A stretch of 64,000 bases of DNA from Chryseobacterium antibioticum (lineage in GTDB: Bacteria > Bacteroidota > Bacteroidia > Flavobacteriales > Weeksellaceae): contig NZ_JABBGI010000004.1 of assembly GCF_012927325.1 (NCBI RefSeq), positions 124,001 through 188,000 on the forward strand, read 5' to 3'. The notes under the pieces were generated by a model. It saw only the letters and a list, made by a program, of their open reading frames with translations, made no database searches and was not told where the DNA came from. How positions within the stretch are numbered: the first letter of the stretch is position 1; each line of letters starts with the position of its first letter. The translations under genes were made by a program, and so were the position numbers. Shown in pieces: positions 11,229 to 19,686 of this stretch.

Positions 11229-11585
11229 TTATTTCTGTGCTATCACAGGAACATTACTAATGATGAGCCATTTTCCGTTTTCCTGAACACAAGTAATGAG
11301 CGAAGAGAACTTTAGTGCCGAACTTTCCAGGGAAACCTGGGCATAGGCGATATTGTTTTTCTGTTCCAGGGCATGATAAATAATGGTCCTCGGTTTGCCT
11401 CCAAATACTTTATCACCAACTAATCTTATGTATTCTTCCTTAGGAATAACGAAAATTCCAGGTTGCTCAAAAAAACCATCCTGGATATTTTGGTAATTTG
11501 GATGAAGAACCTGTTCTAAAAGAAGAGTATCACTGGTATCTCCGCCTTTAATGAATTTTTCTATAACCTCTCTGATTTTTTCCAT
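11229..11585 (-). CDS. NTF2-like / putative lumazine-binding family protein
   Basis: The 118-residue protein has the size and pattern of small NTF2-fold proteins: an N-terminal helix (REVIEKFIKGGDTSDTLLLEQVLHPNY), then strands ending SSLITCVQENGKWLIISNVPV. The family binds small ligands or acts as a minor enzyme; no specific activity can be assigned. No signal peptide is seen, so it is cytosolic. It starts 2 bp after the azoreductase gene and is probably cotranscribed with it. The upstream sigma factor also carries an NTF2-like domain, so the three may form one regulated unit. Confidence 0.75.
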   Translation of the reverse strand: MEKIREVIEKFIKGGDTSDTLLLEQVLHPNYQNIQDGFFEQPGIFVIPKEEYIRLVGDKVFGGKPRTIIYHALEQKNNIAYAQVSLESSALKFSSLITCVQENGKWLIISNVPVIAQK

Positions 11586-11587
11586 AA

Positions 11588-12172
11588 TTAATTTAAATGT
11601 TTAATAATCGATGTTTCTAATAATTCCGTTTTCTCTGAAAGTTGATCCGGAATAGCAGTTCCTTCCAACGGAAAATAAGTGATATCACGAATTCCCATAA
11701 GATTTAAAATACTGGTTAAATGAGTCTCAAGGGGATTCATACCCCCGGGTATAGAATGAATGCCACCCATAACAGAAATAATATGAGCTTTCTTATCTGA
11801 AAGAAGTCCTTTAATTCCGTTTTCAGACACAAATGTTTTCTTTGTTCTGATCACAAGGTCAAAATAAGCCTTCAAGGACGAAGGGATTCCATAGTTATAC
11901 ATAGGGCATGTGATGAGGATCTCACTGCTTTGATAAAGCTCTCCAATCAGTTGGTCGGACAGGAGGAGATCTTCAGAAAAAAGGTTTTCGTCCAAAAATG
12001 CATCAAAGGTCTGTTGAGTAAGGTGTGGAGTGGACTGCCTGGTTGTATCCCTTTGGATAACTGCTCCATCAGGGTGTTTGATATTCCACTGTTTAACAAA
12101 ATAATCGCCCATCCGGCGTGAATGAGAATCTTCAAGTCTTAGACTGCTGTCGATTCGGAGTAGTGTGTTCAT
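11588..12172 (-). CDS. azoR: FMN-dependent NADH-azoreductase / NAD(P)H-dependent oxidoreductase
   Basis: This 194-residue flavodoxin-fold protein has the azoreductase layout. An N-terminal strand and phosphate-binding loop (LRIDSSLRLEDSHSR) are followed by CPMYNYGIPSSLKAYFD near residues 88-105, the conserved FMN-site segment, and then VMGGIHSIPGG. The family reduces quinones and azo compounds with NAD(P)H as a cytosolic dimer. It lies 2 bp upstream of an NTF2-like gene and 231 bp downstream of an ECF sigma factor gene on the same strand. Such sigma factors often control nearby redox enzymes, so control by that sigma factor is plausible but not shown. Confidence 0.85.
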   Translation of the reverse strand: MNTLLRIDSSLRLEDSHSRRMGDYFVKQWNIKHPDGAVIQRDTTRQSTPHLTQQTFDAFLDENLFSEDLLLSDQLIGELYQSSEILITCPMYNYGIPSSLKAYFDLVIRTKKTFVSENGIKGLLSDKKAHIISVMGGIHSIPGGMNPLETHLTSILNLMGIRDITYFPLEGTAIPDQLSEKTELLETSIIKHLN

Positions 12173-12403
12173 ATTGCTTTTTCTTTAAAGACACACAGGT
12201 ATTCGGAAATGTGACAAAAGTGAAAAAAATGTGTTTGGAAGGAGGGAAGAGGGAAGTACTTTAAGGCAATTGATACAAATGAATCTCTATTTTAATCACT
12301 TTAAATTCTTTACATCGTAAGATTTTAAAATTTAATTTCTAAAACTTTCAGTAATTAAGAAGGGAAAGTTAGCTTCTATCCTCAGGCTTGCCTCTTCTAA
12401 GCC

Positions 12404-13234
12404 TTAATACACTCTTTTCAATTTTTCCGGATCCACAATAGAGTAGATCTCACGGATCAGTCCACGGTTATCAATATCTAAAATATGACAGTTATAAACC
12501 CGTTCTCCCTGCCAGAAACACAAAGCAGGTTGGTGGTTGAAAGTTTGGAAAGTAAAACGCTTTCCTGCCAGAAACAGCTTCTGTACATAAGCAAGAAGCG
12601 ATGCTGTAGCCATTTTTCCGGTTTCCACAGCTTTGATGACACGGATGCGTTGTCCACCATCTGCAGAAAGCCTGATATCATCTATCAGGAGTTCCTCTAT
12701 TTTGAAAATATTTCCTTCACTCAGTGCTATCTGATATCTATGGAGTATATCAGTGTCAACAGAATTGGCAGTGTCTGGAGCGTATTTTACATGTTGCAGC
12801 TGTTTTCTGGCGCGGCTCAGGATCTGGCGAGAATTATCGACAGAAATATCAAGCGTTTCAGCGATTTCCTGGTGGGAATAATCAAATGCTTCTTTTAAAA
12901 TATAAATGGCTCTTTCTTTCGCATTCAGTTTTTCCAAAAGGACAAGGAGTGTGTAGCGGGCGGTTTGTTCCTTGATCAGTTTATTTTCTGCATGGTCGAA
13001 GGAAAGAGGTTCCGGAAGCCATTCGCCGTAGACTATTTTTTTGCTGTGCCTGTTTTTGAAGTTGATGGCATGATTGATTGTACTTTTGATCAGGAAATTA
13101 GCTTCATTTCTGATCTCAGATTTATCCAAAGAAATATATTTTTCTATGACATCCTGCACCAGGTCTTGTGCATCTTCATAAGATCCGGTAATATTGTAGG
13201 CGTAAGTAAGCAGTTTACTGTAATTTTCCTGCAT
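12404..13234 (-). CDS. ECF-type RNA polymerase sigma factor with C-terminal NTF2/SnoaL-like domain (SigJ/ECF41-like)
   Basis: The 276-residue protein combines sigma-70 region 2 (about 1-70, DLVQDVIEKYI), region 4 with a clear HTH (about 100-145, SHQEIAETLDISVDNSRQILSRARKQL) and a tail of about 115 residues with an NTF2/SnoaL-like pattern (ALSEGNIFKIEELLIDDIRLSADGG). In ECF41-like sigma factors this tail modulates activity in place of a separate anti-sigma factor, and no anti-sigma gene is seen here. Typical targets are adjacent oxidoreductase genes, which matches azoR and the NTF2-like gene downstream. The start ATG follows a short leader; the 155-bp gap before the divergent permease gene probably holds both promoters. 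Confidence 0.85.
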   Translation of the reverse strand: MQENYSKLLTYAYNITGSYEDAQDLVQDVIEKYISLDKSEIRNEANFLIKSTINHAINFKNRHSKKIVYGEWLPEPLSFDHAENKLIKEQTARYTLLVLLEKLNAKERAIYILKEAFDYSHQEIAETLDISVDNSRQILSRARKQLQHVKYAPDTANSVDTDILHRYQIALSEGNIFKIEELLIDDIRLSADGGQRIRVIKAVETGKMATASLLAYVQKLFLAGKRFTFQTFNHQPALCFWQGERVYNCHILDIDNRGLIREIYSIVDPEKLKRVY

Positions 13235-13389
13235 GATATTTCTTTTGAAGACAAACTTAATGAATAAAACGTGACAGTTTATTTCAAAAATGTGAGTTTT
13301 TTTAATGAAAATAAACCCTTGTAGTCGGGATATTTAAATTTTTTTCGGCATTTTTATGCTTTCAAATTTACAGAGCACATATTAATCCA

Positions 13390-14301
13390 TTGAAAAAGCT
13401 ACTCAACCATTTAAGATTCAGATTGTACCAGATATTCAGAATATTTAACCTAGATATGAAGGTGAGTATAACTTTTCTGCTTGTATTTGGGAGCCTTATT
13501 GCTGTAAAATTACCTTCAGAGCATTATTATCCGGGACTTTTTTTCATGGCGGCGTTTGTATTTCACTGCAGCAGAAAAGATATTCCTTTTTTGAAGAAGG
13601 TGTTTGAAAAAAGCTGGAGAGCATTTATTGTACTGGAATCTGCATTCATTTATACCGTTTTTCTTTTGGGAAACATTCATTATAAACTGGAAGAAACAGG
13701 TCTGGCTTTATATATTGTGATTGCAGCCTTTGCTTTTTTCTTCCCGAAAACTAAGCTTGATCCAGCCCTGAAATGGAATTTTATACCAACTGATTTATTT
13801 GAATGGAAAACTTTCCTGAGAAAAAATACATGGTTCTCAATGATGGGATACGTCATGGTTCTGTTGTCATCCTATCATCCGGGATCTCTGATTGTAGCAG
13901 GGATTTTCCTGACAGACTTTGTTTCTGATATCTATGAGCCTTACGAAAGCAAAGAAATGTTTGAAATGTACTTTAAAAAGCTAAGCTTAAAAGAAAAGAT
14001 CAGGAAGAATTCTTTGTTTTTTAATGCCCTGCTGCTGCCTGTTTACACTCTTTTTCTGATTATAAATCCTTACGACAGCCTTTATCTGCTGTATTATTTT
14101 CTATTCATGAATCTGTATTTTCTCCTGATCATTACCAGAAAATATAAACTCTACCATTATAAAGAAAAGAGAGGCTATTACAATATCAGCGTGTATCTGG
14201 AATACATTTTCTACAGCATGACGGTAATTCCGGCTTTGCTGGTACTCAGGAATAATATAAAAAATGCGGAACAAAATATAAAAACCTATGTTGGAGATTA
14301 A
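13390..14301 (+). CDS. Membrane component of a small ABC transporter (probable permease)
   Basis: The 303-residue protein has about eight hydrophobic segments, for example near residues 25-45, 75-100, 108-125, 150-175 and 205-245. Its 3' end overlaps the ABC ATPase gene by 14 bp, which makes it the likely permease partner. No Pfam-level family is evident by eye. The start is a TTG at 13390; the next Met (MKVSITFLLVFG, residue 23) is an alternative that keeps all membrane segments. Substrate unknown. Permeases of this two-gene layout are usually exporters, which is a family-level inference. Confidence 0.65.
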   Translation: MKKLLNHLRFRLYQIFRIFNLDMKVSITFLLVFGSLIAVKLPSEHYYPGLFFMAAFVFHCSRKDIPFLKKVFEKSWRAFIVLESAFIYTVFLLGNIHYKLEETGLALYIVIAAFAFFFPKTKLDPALKWNFIPTDLFEWKTFLRKNTWFSMMGYVMVLLSSYHPGSLIVAGIFLTDFVSDIYEPYESKEMFEMYFKKLSLKEKIRKNSLFFNALLLPVYTLFLIINPYDSLYLLYYFLFMNLYFLLIITRKYKLYHYKEKRGYYNISVYLEYIFYSMTVIPALLVLRNNIKNAEQNIKTYVGD

Positions 14302-14923
14302 AAATTTACAGGTTGAGTTCAAAAACCAAAAAGTGTTGCATGGTGTGGAGCTTTCCCTGGAAGAGGGTAGTATCGTCGGAATCCTTGGAAAGAATGGAGC
14401 AGGAAAGACGACTTTGTTTGATTCTTTATATCAAAATACTCCATTTTCAGGAAATATCAGCTGGCAGGGTAAGGCCTTGAAGCGGAGTTCTGTTTCTTAT
14501 CTCGAAACTGAAAATTACTTTTATCCCTACATTACGGGAGAAGAATATTTATCTTATTTTTCTGGTCAAAAGGAAATTGACATTACAGAATTCACTGAAA
14601 AATTCAACCTTCCACTGAAAAAATATGTACAGTATTATTCCAGCGGAATGAAGAAAAAACTGGCACTGATTGGGATGCTGATGTTGGACAAGCCTGTTAA
14701 TATCCTTGATGAACCTTTTAATGGAGTAGATTTTGAAGGCGTTCATATCCTCTACGATATTATCAAGCAACTGAAGTCAGAGAATAAAGTAGTGATCATC
14801 AGTTCGCACATTATTGAAACACTTTTTCACACCTGTGATACAATAGCGGTGCTGAAGGATGGCAGGATTGAAAAAATGTATGAAAAGGATGAATTCAGTG
14901 GATTGAACACTTTGAAATTTTAA
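14288..14923 (+). CDS. ABC transporter ATP-binding protein
   Basis: This 211-residue ATPase has Walker A GKNGAGKTT (residues 34-42), a shortened signature YSSGMKKKL instead of LSGGQ (about 117-125), and Walker B VNILDEPFNGVD with the catalytic Glu (about 137-148), then an H-loop (SSHIIETL). The signature variant is typical of the CcmA/ABC-2 exporter type. It overlaps the permease gene by 14 bp and forms a two-gene transporter with it. Cargo is unknown. Confidence 0.88.
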   Translation: MLEIKNLQVEFKNQKVLHGVELSLEEGSIVGILGKNGAGKTTLFDSLYQNTPFSGNISWQGKALKRSSVSYLETENYFYPYITGEEYLSYFSGQKEIDITEFTEKFNLPLKKYVQYYSSGMKKKLALIGMLMLDKPVNILDEPFNGVDFEGVHILYDIIKQLKSENKVVIISSHIIETLFHTCDTIAVLKDGRIEKMYEKDEFSGLNTLKF

Positions 14924-14978
14924 AATTCTTTTTTGATCGTTATTTTTAAGTATTATTGATCATTAAACTTAAAAAAGG

Positions 14979-15548
14979 ATGAACGAAGTATTTTCAAAAG
15001 AATTAATCGAGCTGGCTGAAAAAGATCTTTCAGTAAGGGAAAAATTGGCATCAGAAGGTCAACTTGTTGGAGGCTATCATCCTGAAATGGAACTGATCCA
15101 CAGACAGAATGCAGAGCGGCTTCGGGAAATAGTCAAAGCCATTGGGTTTCCAACGGTTTCTAAAGTAGGAGCGGAGGCCAGTAATGCTGCATGGTTGATT
15201 ATTCAGCATTCGATAGGTGAGCCTGAATTGATGAAAGAATACTATAAGCTGATGATAGAGAACAGCAGTGATGTCAATCCATCAAACATAGCCTATCTGC
15301 ATGACAGGATTCAGGTTTTTCAGAGCAAACCACAACAGTACGGGACACAGTTGACTGTAGAAGGAATACCTTATCCTGTAGAAGATAAAAAACACTTGAA
15401 TGAAGAACGGGTGAAAGTAAATTTGCCCCCTCTTTCCCAGGAAATAATCAACAGAATTTCTGGCGTAGAAGATATCCCTGAAATCGATGGGAAAGACGCT
15501 GAATACAATGCCTGGAGAATAAAAGCGGGCTGGATTTCTGTGATTTAA
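14979..15548 (+). CDS. DUF6624-like protein
   Basis: The 189-residue cytosolic protein has the pattern I associate with DUF6624: GYHPEMELIHRQN, then GAEASNAAWLIIQHS, AYLHDRI, and the short motif QYGTQ near residue 121. The domain has no known biochemical role. It sits alone between the ABC pair and a small membrane gene, all on the same strand, with no sign of a complex. The ATG follows AAAAAAGG, an acceptable ribosome site. Confidence 0.7.
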   Translation: MNEVFSKELIELAEKDLSVREKLASEGQLVGGYHPEMELIHRQNAERLREIVKAIGFPTVSKVGAEASNAAWLIIQHSIGEPELMKEYYKLMIENSSDVNPSNIAYLHDRIQVFQSKPQQYGTQLTVEGIPYPVEDKKHLNEERVKVNLPPLSQEIINRISGVEDIPEIDGKDAEYNAWRIKAGWISVI

Positions 15549-15645
15549 TATGATAAGATACTTGTTTAAAAATGAATAAGTAGGGTAGACGGACAATTTC
15601 CGAAAAATTCACCATTTGTAAATCATTCTTTTCATGCATATTTGT

Positions 15646-16008
15646 ATGAAAATGAAACCAATGATCTTAAAAATTATTAACTCTTTACTTATTCTGGTCG
15701 CTGTTTTTATGGGAATAAAGCAGGGAACGGCTATGCTGACGGGCAAACCTGAAATGGCTGCTCTATTTGGAAAATGGGGCTTTGATAAGACCGGACTGAT
15801 GATCAATGGTGCAATTACCATTATTGCTGCGGTATTGATTGTATTTCCCAAAACATTTGTGTGGGGAAATTTTCTGATGGCCGCCGGAATACTGCTGATC
15901 ATCTGTTTTCAGCTACAGGATAAAGATTTTAAAGGAGCAATGATCGAAATTCCGTTTCTCCTTCTTAACCTGCTGATTATCTATCTTCAATATCCTTTAA
16001 AACAATAA
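15646..16008 (+). CDS. Small four-helix membrane protein, DoxX-like in layout
   Basis: About 120 residues with four membrane segments (roughly 6-24, 44-64, 68-88 and 95-115 from this start). The size and spacing resemble DoxX-type small membrane proteins, but I see no diagnostic motif. Starts at 15634 (MHICMKMK), 15646 and 15652 are all possible; I chose 15646 because the first helix then begins near the N-terminus. The following secreted-protein gene begins 7 bp after its stop. Confidence 0.6.
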   Translation: MKMKPMILKIINSLLILVAVFMGIKQGTAMLTGKPEMAALFGKWGFDKTGLMINGAITIIAAVLIVFPKTFVWGNFLMAAGILLIICFQLQDKDFKGAMIEIPFLLLNLLIIYLQYPLKQ

Positions 16009-16014
16009 AAACAA

Positions 16015-16445
16015 ATGAAAAAATACTTGATAATCACAGCTGTATTATGCTTTTCATGTATCACATTTGGGCAGAAAGTACAGGGGAAATATTCTCAAAA
16101 ATCAATTGCAGCATCAAAACAAAAGAATATGGATTTGTCAAAAATAACAAACGACACGGTAAAACGGGCCATACAGGAATTACAGGAAGGCTATACAAGC
16201 TGGTATGAATTCTTCATAGAAAACCCTGTGATGACGGATGATGGTAATCTGGTAGATTTTAAATCTTTCTTTTCAAATGCCTGGGAAAAGAAAAATTTCT
16301 CAGTATAGACAGAGTGGAAAATGAAGGTAAAGATATTTACGGAAACTTTCAGGCAGGGAATTGGGGGGTATTTTCGGTTTTTTTCAAGTTTCATGAAAAT
16401 AATGATGGTAAATTTGAAAGGCTGGATATTGGTCAGGCAAAATAA
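16015..16445 (+). pseudogene. Small secreted protein, frameshifted
   Basis: The frame opens with a signal peptide (MKKYLIITAVLCFSCITFGQ) and continues to WEKKNFSV-stop at 16308. A shifted frame resumes immediately with DRVENEGKDIYGNFQAGNWG and ends at 16445. The bases at the break read GTATAGAC where GTAGAC would join V to D in frame, so a 2-bp TA duplication is the likely lesion. The restored protein would be about 142 residues. Family not recognised. It may have been cotranscribed with the small membrane gene 7 bp upstream. Confidence 0.7.
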
Positions 16446-16633
16446 GCTTGCCTTTTGAATCCTATTCTGTATCAGATTATTGCGGATGCTTTCTGCATAA
16501 GGGAATTCTGAAAGTAAGTAGAGCAATTTCTCCTTCGTTTCAATTTTTTTACAAAGAGCTGAAAAATATTTTGTCAGTTCTAAAAAACTTTATATATTTG
16601 CACCACTGAAAACGACGGTACAGCCGTTATTCA

Positions 16634-16718
16634 GGAGAGATGGCAGAGTGGTCGATTGCGATAGTCTTGAAAACTATTGACTGTAACAGGTCCGGGGGTT
16701 CGAATCCCTCTCTCTCCG
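16634..16718 (+). tRNA. tRNA-Ser (anticodon UGA)
   Basis: An 85-base class II tRNA. The acceptor stem is GGAGAGA/TCTCTCC with discriminator G, the anticodon loop CTTGAAA gives UGA, there is a long variable arm, and the T-loop is TTCGAAT. CCA is not encoded. A recombinase gene begins 240 bp downstream, and tRNA-Ser genes are common integration sites. Confidence 0.96.
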
Positions 16719-16741
16719 CAATTTGGAGAACAAATAAAATC

Positions 16742-16777
16742 AAAAGCCTTTAAATCATAGTGTTTAAAGGCTTTTTC
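16742..16777 (+). terminator. Terminator after tRNA-Ser
   Basis: The stem AAAAGCCTTTAAA/TTTAAAGGCTTTT encloses a short loop and ends in a T-run, 24 bp after the tRNA. Confidence 0.85.
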
Positions 16778-16829
16778 GTTGTTTGAGATTATCAAAATAT
16801 ATCAAAGAAAAACAAATTGAAAGTGAGTA

Positions 16830-16871
16830 ATTCGGTGAGTAGCCGGAAGTATCATTTTCTACTCACCGAAT
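16830..16871. repeat. 13-bp inverted repeat between tRNA-Ser and integrase
   Basis: ATTCGGTGAGTAG and CTACTCACCGAAT are separated by 16 bp. The site lies 87 bp before the integrase start. It could be an integrase arm site, an operator or a weak terminator. No T-run follows. Confidence 0.6.
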
Positions 16872-16957
16872 AACAGCTAAACAGCCTATTCATCGATTGA
16901 ACATCTTGTAGGTTTTAAGATTCGCAAATACATTACTAATCTTAAAAATCTAAAGTT

Positions 16958-18193
16958 ATGGAAACTTACAATGTGCTTTTCTATGCAAAAAAAGTCAAAA
17001 ACAATCCTAGAAATTCTATCATTTATTTACGAATTACTATTTCGGGTAAAAGAACAGAAATTTCGACAGGACAGATGATCAAAACCTCACAATGGAGTAT
17101 CAAATCAGGGAAAATAGCAGGCAATACTCCTAATGCTAAGCGGTTAAATTCTTTTTTAGAAGGAATACGGTCAAAATTATTTGAATGTTACAATAGTTTA
17201 TTCAATGAAGGAAAAGAAATAACCTGTGAAACCCTACGGAATAAATATTTAGGAATTGAGGAAAGAAAATTTACACTTATTGAAGTTTTTAAAGATCATA
17301 ATTCAAAAATGAAAGAGATGATAGGAAAAGAATTTTCCAAAGGAACTTGGGAAAGATATGAAACTTCTTTACGGCATACTCAGGCATTTATGAAATGGAA
17401 GTATAATATTACTGATATTGATGTTCGCCATATTAATTCCGGATTTGTTGCTGATTATGAGTTTTATTTAAGAACTGTAAGAGACTGTTCCAATAATTCT
17501 GCTGTAAAATATATCAAAAATTTTCAAAAAATAATCAATATCTGCATTGATAATGAATGGATAAGCAAAAATCCTTTTGCCACTTATAAATCGAAGATAG
17601 AAACTGTGGATGTGAGATTTCTAACTGATTTGCAGTTAAGGAAAATCCAGTCAAAGAAATTCATTTCTGAAAGGTTAAGTATTGTAAGAGATATTTTCGT
17701 ATTCTGTTGTTTTACAGGTTTAGCCTATATCGATGTTAAGAATTTGACAAAACTTAAAATTACCAGAGGAATTGATGGAGAATTATGGATAAAAATCAAA
17801 AGAACTAAAACAAAAGTTGAAGCCATCATTCCCATATTGGCTGATGCACAAGAAATTTTAAAGAGATATAAGGATCATCCAAAATGTATTAATGAAAATG
17901 CTGTTTTACCGGTATTAAGCAATCAAAAGATGAATGAATATTTAAAAGAAATCGGAGATTTATGTGAAATAGATTTTGATATTACTTTCCATACCGCAAG
18001 GCATACCTTTGCTACAATGGTTACTCTTAATAATGGGGTACCATTGGAAACAGTAAGTAAAATGCTTGGGCATACCAATATCAGAATGACCCAGCATTAT
18101 GCTAAAATACAGGATAAAAAAATTGGTAAGGATATGTCGGTGCTAAAAAATATACTAACAAAAAGTGAAAAAAGAAGTAGTTTAGAATCGTGA
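16958..18193 (+). CDS. Site-specific tyrosine recombinase (integrase), Bacteroidota type
   Basis: The 411-residue protein has an N-terminal Arm DNA-binding domain (about 1-90; YLRITISGKRTEISTG), a SAM-like core-binding domain (about 110-200) and a catalytic domain (about 215-400). Visible catalytic parts are the CFTGLAYIDV segment (the form usual in Bacteroidota integrases), HTARHTF (H and R), and LGHTNIRMTQHYAKI (H and Tyr nucleophile). Length and motifs look complete. Its position after tRNA-Ser marks the left side of an island. A fragment of a related recombinase lies at 33210-33476. Confidence 0.92.
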   Translation: METYNVLFYAKKVKNNPRNSIIYLRITISGKRTEISTGQMIKTSQWSIKSGKIAGNTPNAKRLNSFLEGIRSKLFECYNSLFNEGKEITCETLRNKYLGIEERKFTLIEVFKDHNSKMKEMIGKEFSKGTWERYETSLRHTQAFMKWKYNITDIDVRHINSGFVADYEFYLRTVRDCSNNSAVKYIKNFQKIINICIDNEWISKNPFATYKSKIETVDVRFLTDLQLRKIQSKKFISERLSIVRDIFVFCCFTGLAYIDVKNLTKLKITRGIDGELWIKIKRTKTKVEAIIPILADAQEILKRYKDHPKCINENAVLPVLSNQKMNEYLKEIGDLCEIDFDITFHTARHTFATMVTLNNGVPLETVSKMLGHTNIRMTQHYAKIQDKKIGKDMSVLKNILTKSEKRSSLES

Positions 18194-18540
18194 AGTACAC
18201 AAAAACGGGTAGTATCTCCAGGAATAATGTTTTCTTTCTTATAGCCTTTTAATAAAGATCTTAAGAAAATTAATTTTATTAGGTAACCTAATATTCCACC
18301 TAGGAATTTTTAACAAATACTCTCAAATTCTATAACAAATGTAATAACTTTTTGATTTATGAACAAGTTTCTACACACTAATTTTGATTAAAATTAAATA
18401 CTATCAAAACATTGATTTGCTATCTATTTTTCTTTCTTAAATGATAAGTTGAAGAGCGGAATTCCAAACAGAGGATTATTAAAAAAGTAACTGAAGCTCT
18501 CATTGGGGGAATTTTAATTTTTGGTTATCTTAGAGCCTGT
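18194..18540. other. Noncoding stretch with an IS-end remnant
   Basis: No gene is seen. It contains a 7+7-bp inverted repeat ATTAGGTAACCTAAT (18278-18292) and, at 18532-18544, AGAGCCTGTTTAA, which matches the terminal repeat of the IS5-type element at 33933-34788. Confidence 0.5.
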
Positions 18541-18542
18541 TT

Positions 18543-18605
18543 AATTTTATAGCATTCATAATTATTGCAATTAAGAAATTTATAAAAGCTAAAAAGTCAA
18601 GATGA
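18543..18605 (+). pseudogene. C-terminal remnant of IS5-type transposase
   Basis: The translation FIAFIIIAIKKFIKAKKSR-stop matches the end of the transposase fragment at 50270-50622. Everything upstream is missing and an unrelated IS end abuts it. Confidence 0.75.
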
Positions 18606-18705
18606 CTTCAATAAATGAAGTTCCTTAAAGGAGGCTGTTCCAATAAAAAAACGATGAGCTAAATAATCGAAATCAAGACTTTATTATCTATTCACAAACG
18701 AAATG

Positions 18706-18769
18706 TCCGAAAAAATTAGATATCCCTTCCGATCAGGATATTAATGTCCGGATTAAATCAATAAAATAA
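18706..18769 (+). pseudogene. C-terminal tail of a TPR-HTH regulator (relic)
   Basis: The reading KKLDIPSDQDINVRIKSIK-stop matches the end of the intact regulator at 48704-50179 (KKLNIPSDLDINIWMN). The same tail occurs at 43694-43752 and 50866-50929. Each time it is directly followed by the promoter cassette. Confidence 0.75.
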
Positions 18770-19003
18770 ATACATATTTCATACTCTTTTGGAAGTTTAT
18801 AAGAAATACTCTCTATGACCCTCCTCTTATGTTTCTTTATTTGAAAGATAAATAAATCATTTAGGAACTATATATGCTTAAAATCCAAACTATTACATTC
18901 AAAAAACTACAAATAGGTATCTGATAAGTACCTGTATTTTGTGTTGTTTTGGATGATTTTTCATCTCTTTGTTAGAAGAAATTTTCATAAAATTAAAACA
19001 CAA
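18770..19003 (+). promoter_or_regulatory. Shared promoter cassette, copy 1
   Basis: A leader region of about 230 bp recurs at 43753-43980, 50930-51163 and, inverted, at 28900-29209. It contains AGGTATCTGATAAGTACCT (18915-18933) immediately before TATTTTG (18935-18941), a good match to the flavobacterial -7 element. The fibre start codon lies about 60 bp downstream. The symmetric AGGTA/TACCT ends suggest an operator. Confidence 0.65.
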
Positions 19004-19452
19004 ATGATGAAAAAGTTTTTTACAATTACAGCGATAGCTTTTACAACAGTTACTTTCGCTCAGACAGGGAAAGTAGGGATTAATACTGCACACCTTACAA
19101 CAGGTTCTACAACAGTATTGATAACGTATAGTGCTCTTGCTTTACCAAATGCTGCGGGAGCTCCGGTTCAAGGAAGTATCAATTTGATTGTAGATGGCGT
19201 TAAAACTATATCAAGTTATTATGCCAGTATGGATGCTCAAATGGCGGTTTAACTAAACTTGGAAATTATTCTACTGCACAAAAAGTAATAAGTAATTTCC
19301 CAGCAGGGACCCATATCATAAAATTACAGTCCAAAATCTGGTTTAATACAACCAGATTTAATACTGATCCTTTTGCCTCAGGGTACGCAGGATCTACGGC
19401 AACAGATAGTCAGGCAATGAAGGCAAGAATTAGCATAATAGTATTAATCTGA
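19004..19452 (+). pseudogene. Fibre-like secreted protein, internally deleted and frameshifted
   Basis: It begins MMKKFFTITAIAFTTVTFAQTGKVGINTA, then jumps to TTGSTTVLITYSALALPNA, so it lacks the roughly 75 residues present between these parts in the intact paralogue at 36366-37034. A single-base loss near CAAATGGCGG then shifts the frame (the residues DAQ are followed by MAV-stop). The shifted frame continues GGLTKLGNYSTAQKVISN to ISIIVLI-stop. Two independent lesions make it a clear pseudogene. Confidence 0.85.
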
Positions 19453-19533
19453 TTATTTATTAATAATAAATAAGATATATTGAATATATTATTTATATTT
19501 ATATCTTTAATTATTAATATAACAACAAATCAA

Positions 19534-19619
19534 ATAAAAAAAATTTTACAATTACAGCGATAGCTTTTACAACAGTTACTTTGGCTCAAACAGGGAATGT
19601 AGGGATTAAAACTTATTGA
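19534..19619 (+). pseudogene. Orphan fibre leader (signal peptide relic)
   Basis: The bases encode KNFTITAIAFTTVTLAQTGNVGIKTY-stop once one missing T is allowed for. The expected ATG reads ATA. The spacer before it, including TTAATTATTAATATAACAACAA, is the same one found before the intact fibre gene at 36366. Only the leader survives. Confidence 0.7.
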
Positions 19620-19686
19620 GGATTTCAAAAAAATACAGTCTCGTAGACATAGATCAAAGAAAAAGTATTTAAAAACAAAAAAGAAA

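Larger units (their letters stand above)
18541..19471 (+). repeat. Long direct repeat, copy 1 (partner 50558-51602)
   Basis: This segment and 50558-51602 run in the same order: IS5 transposase tail, TPR-HTH regulator tail, promoter cassette, broken fibre gene. They are nearly identical over most of their length. The second copy carries an extra insertion of about 131 bp and a further deletion in the fibre gene. Confidence 0.85.

Noticed and set aside
12485..13267. Plus-strand reading frames of 83-137 residues
   Set aside because: They are antisense to the sigma factor gene, whose domains are clear.
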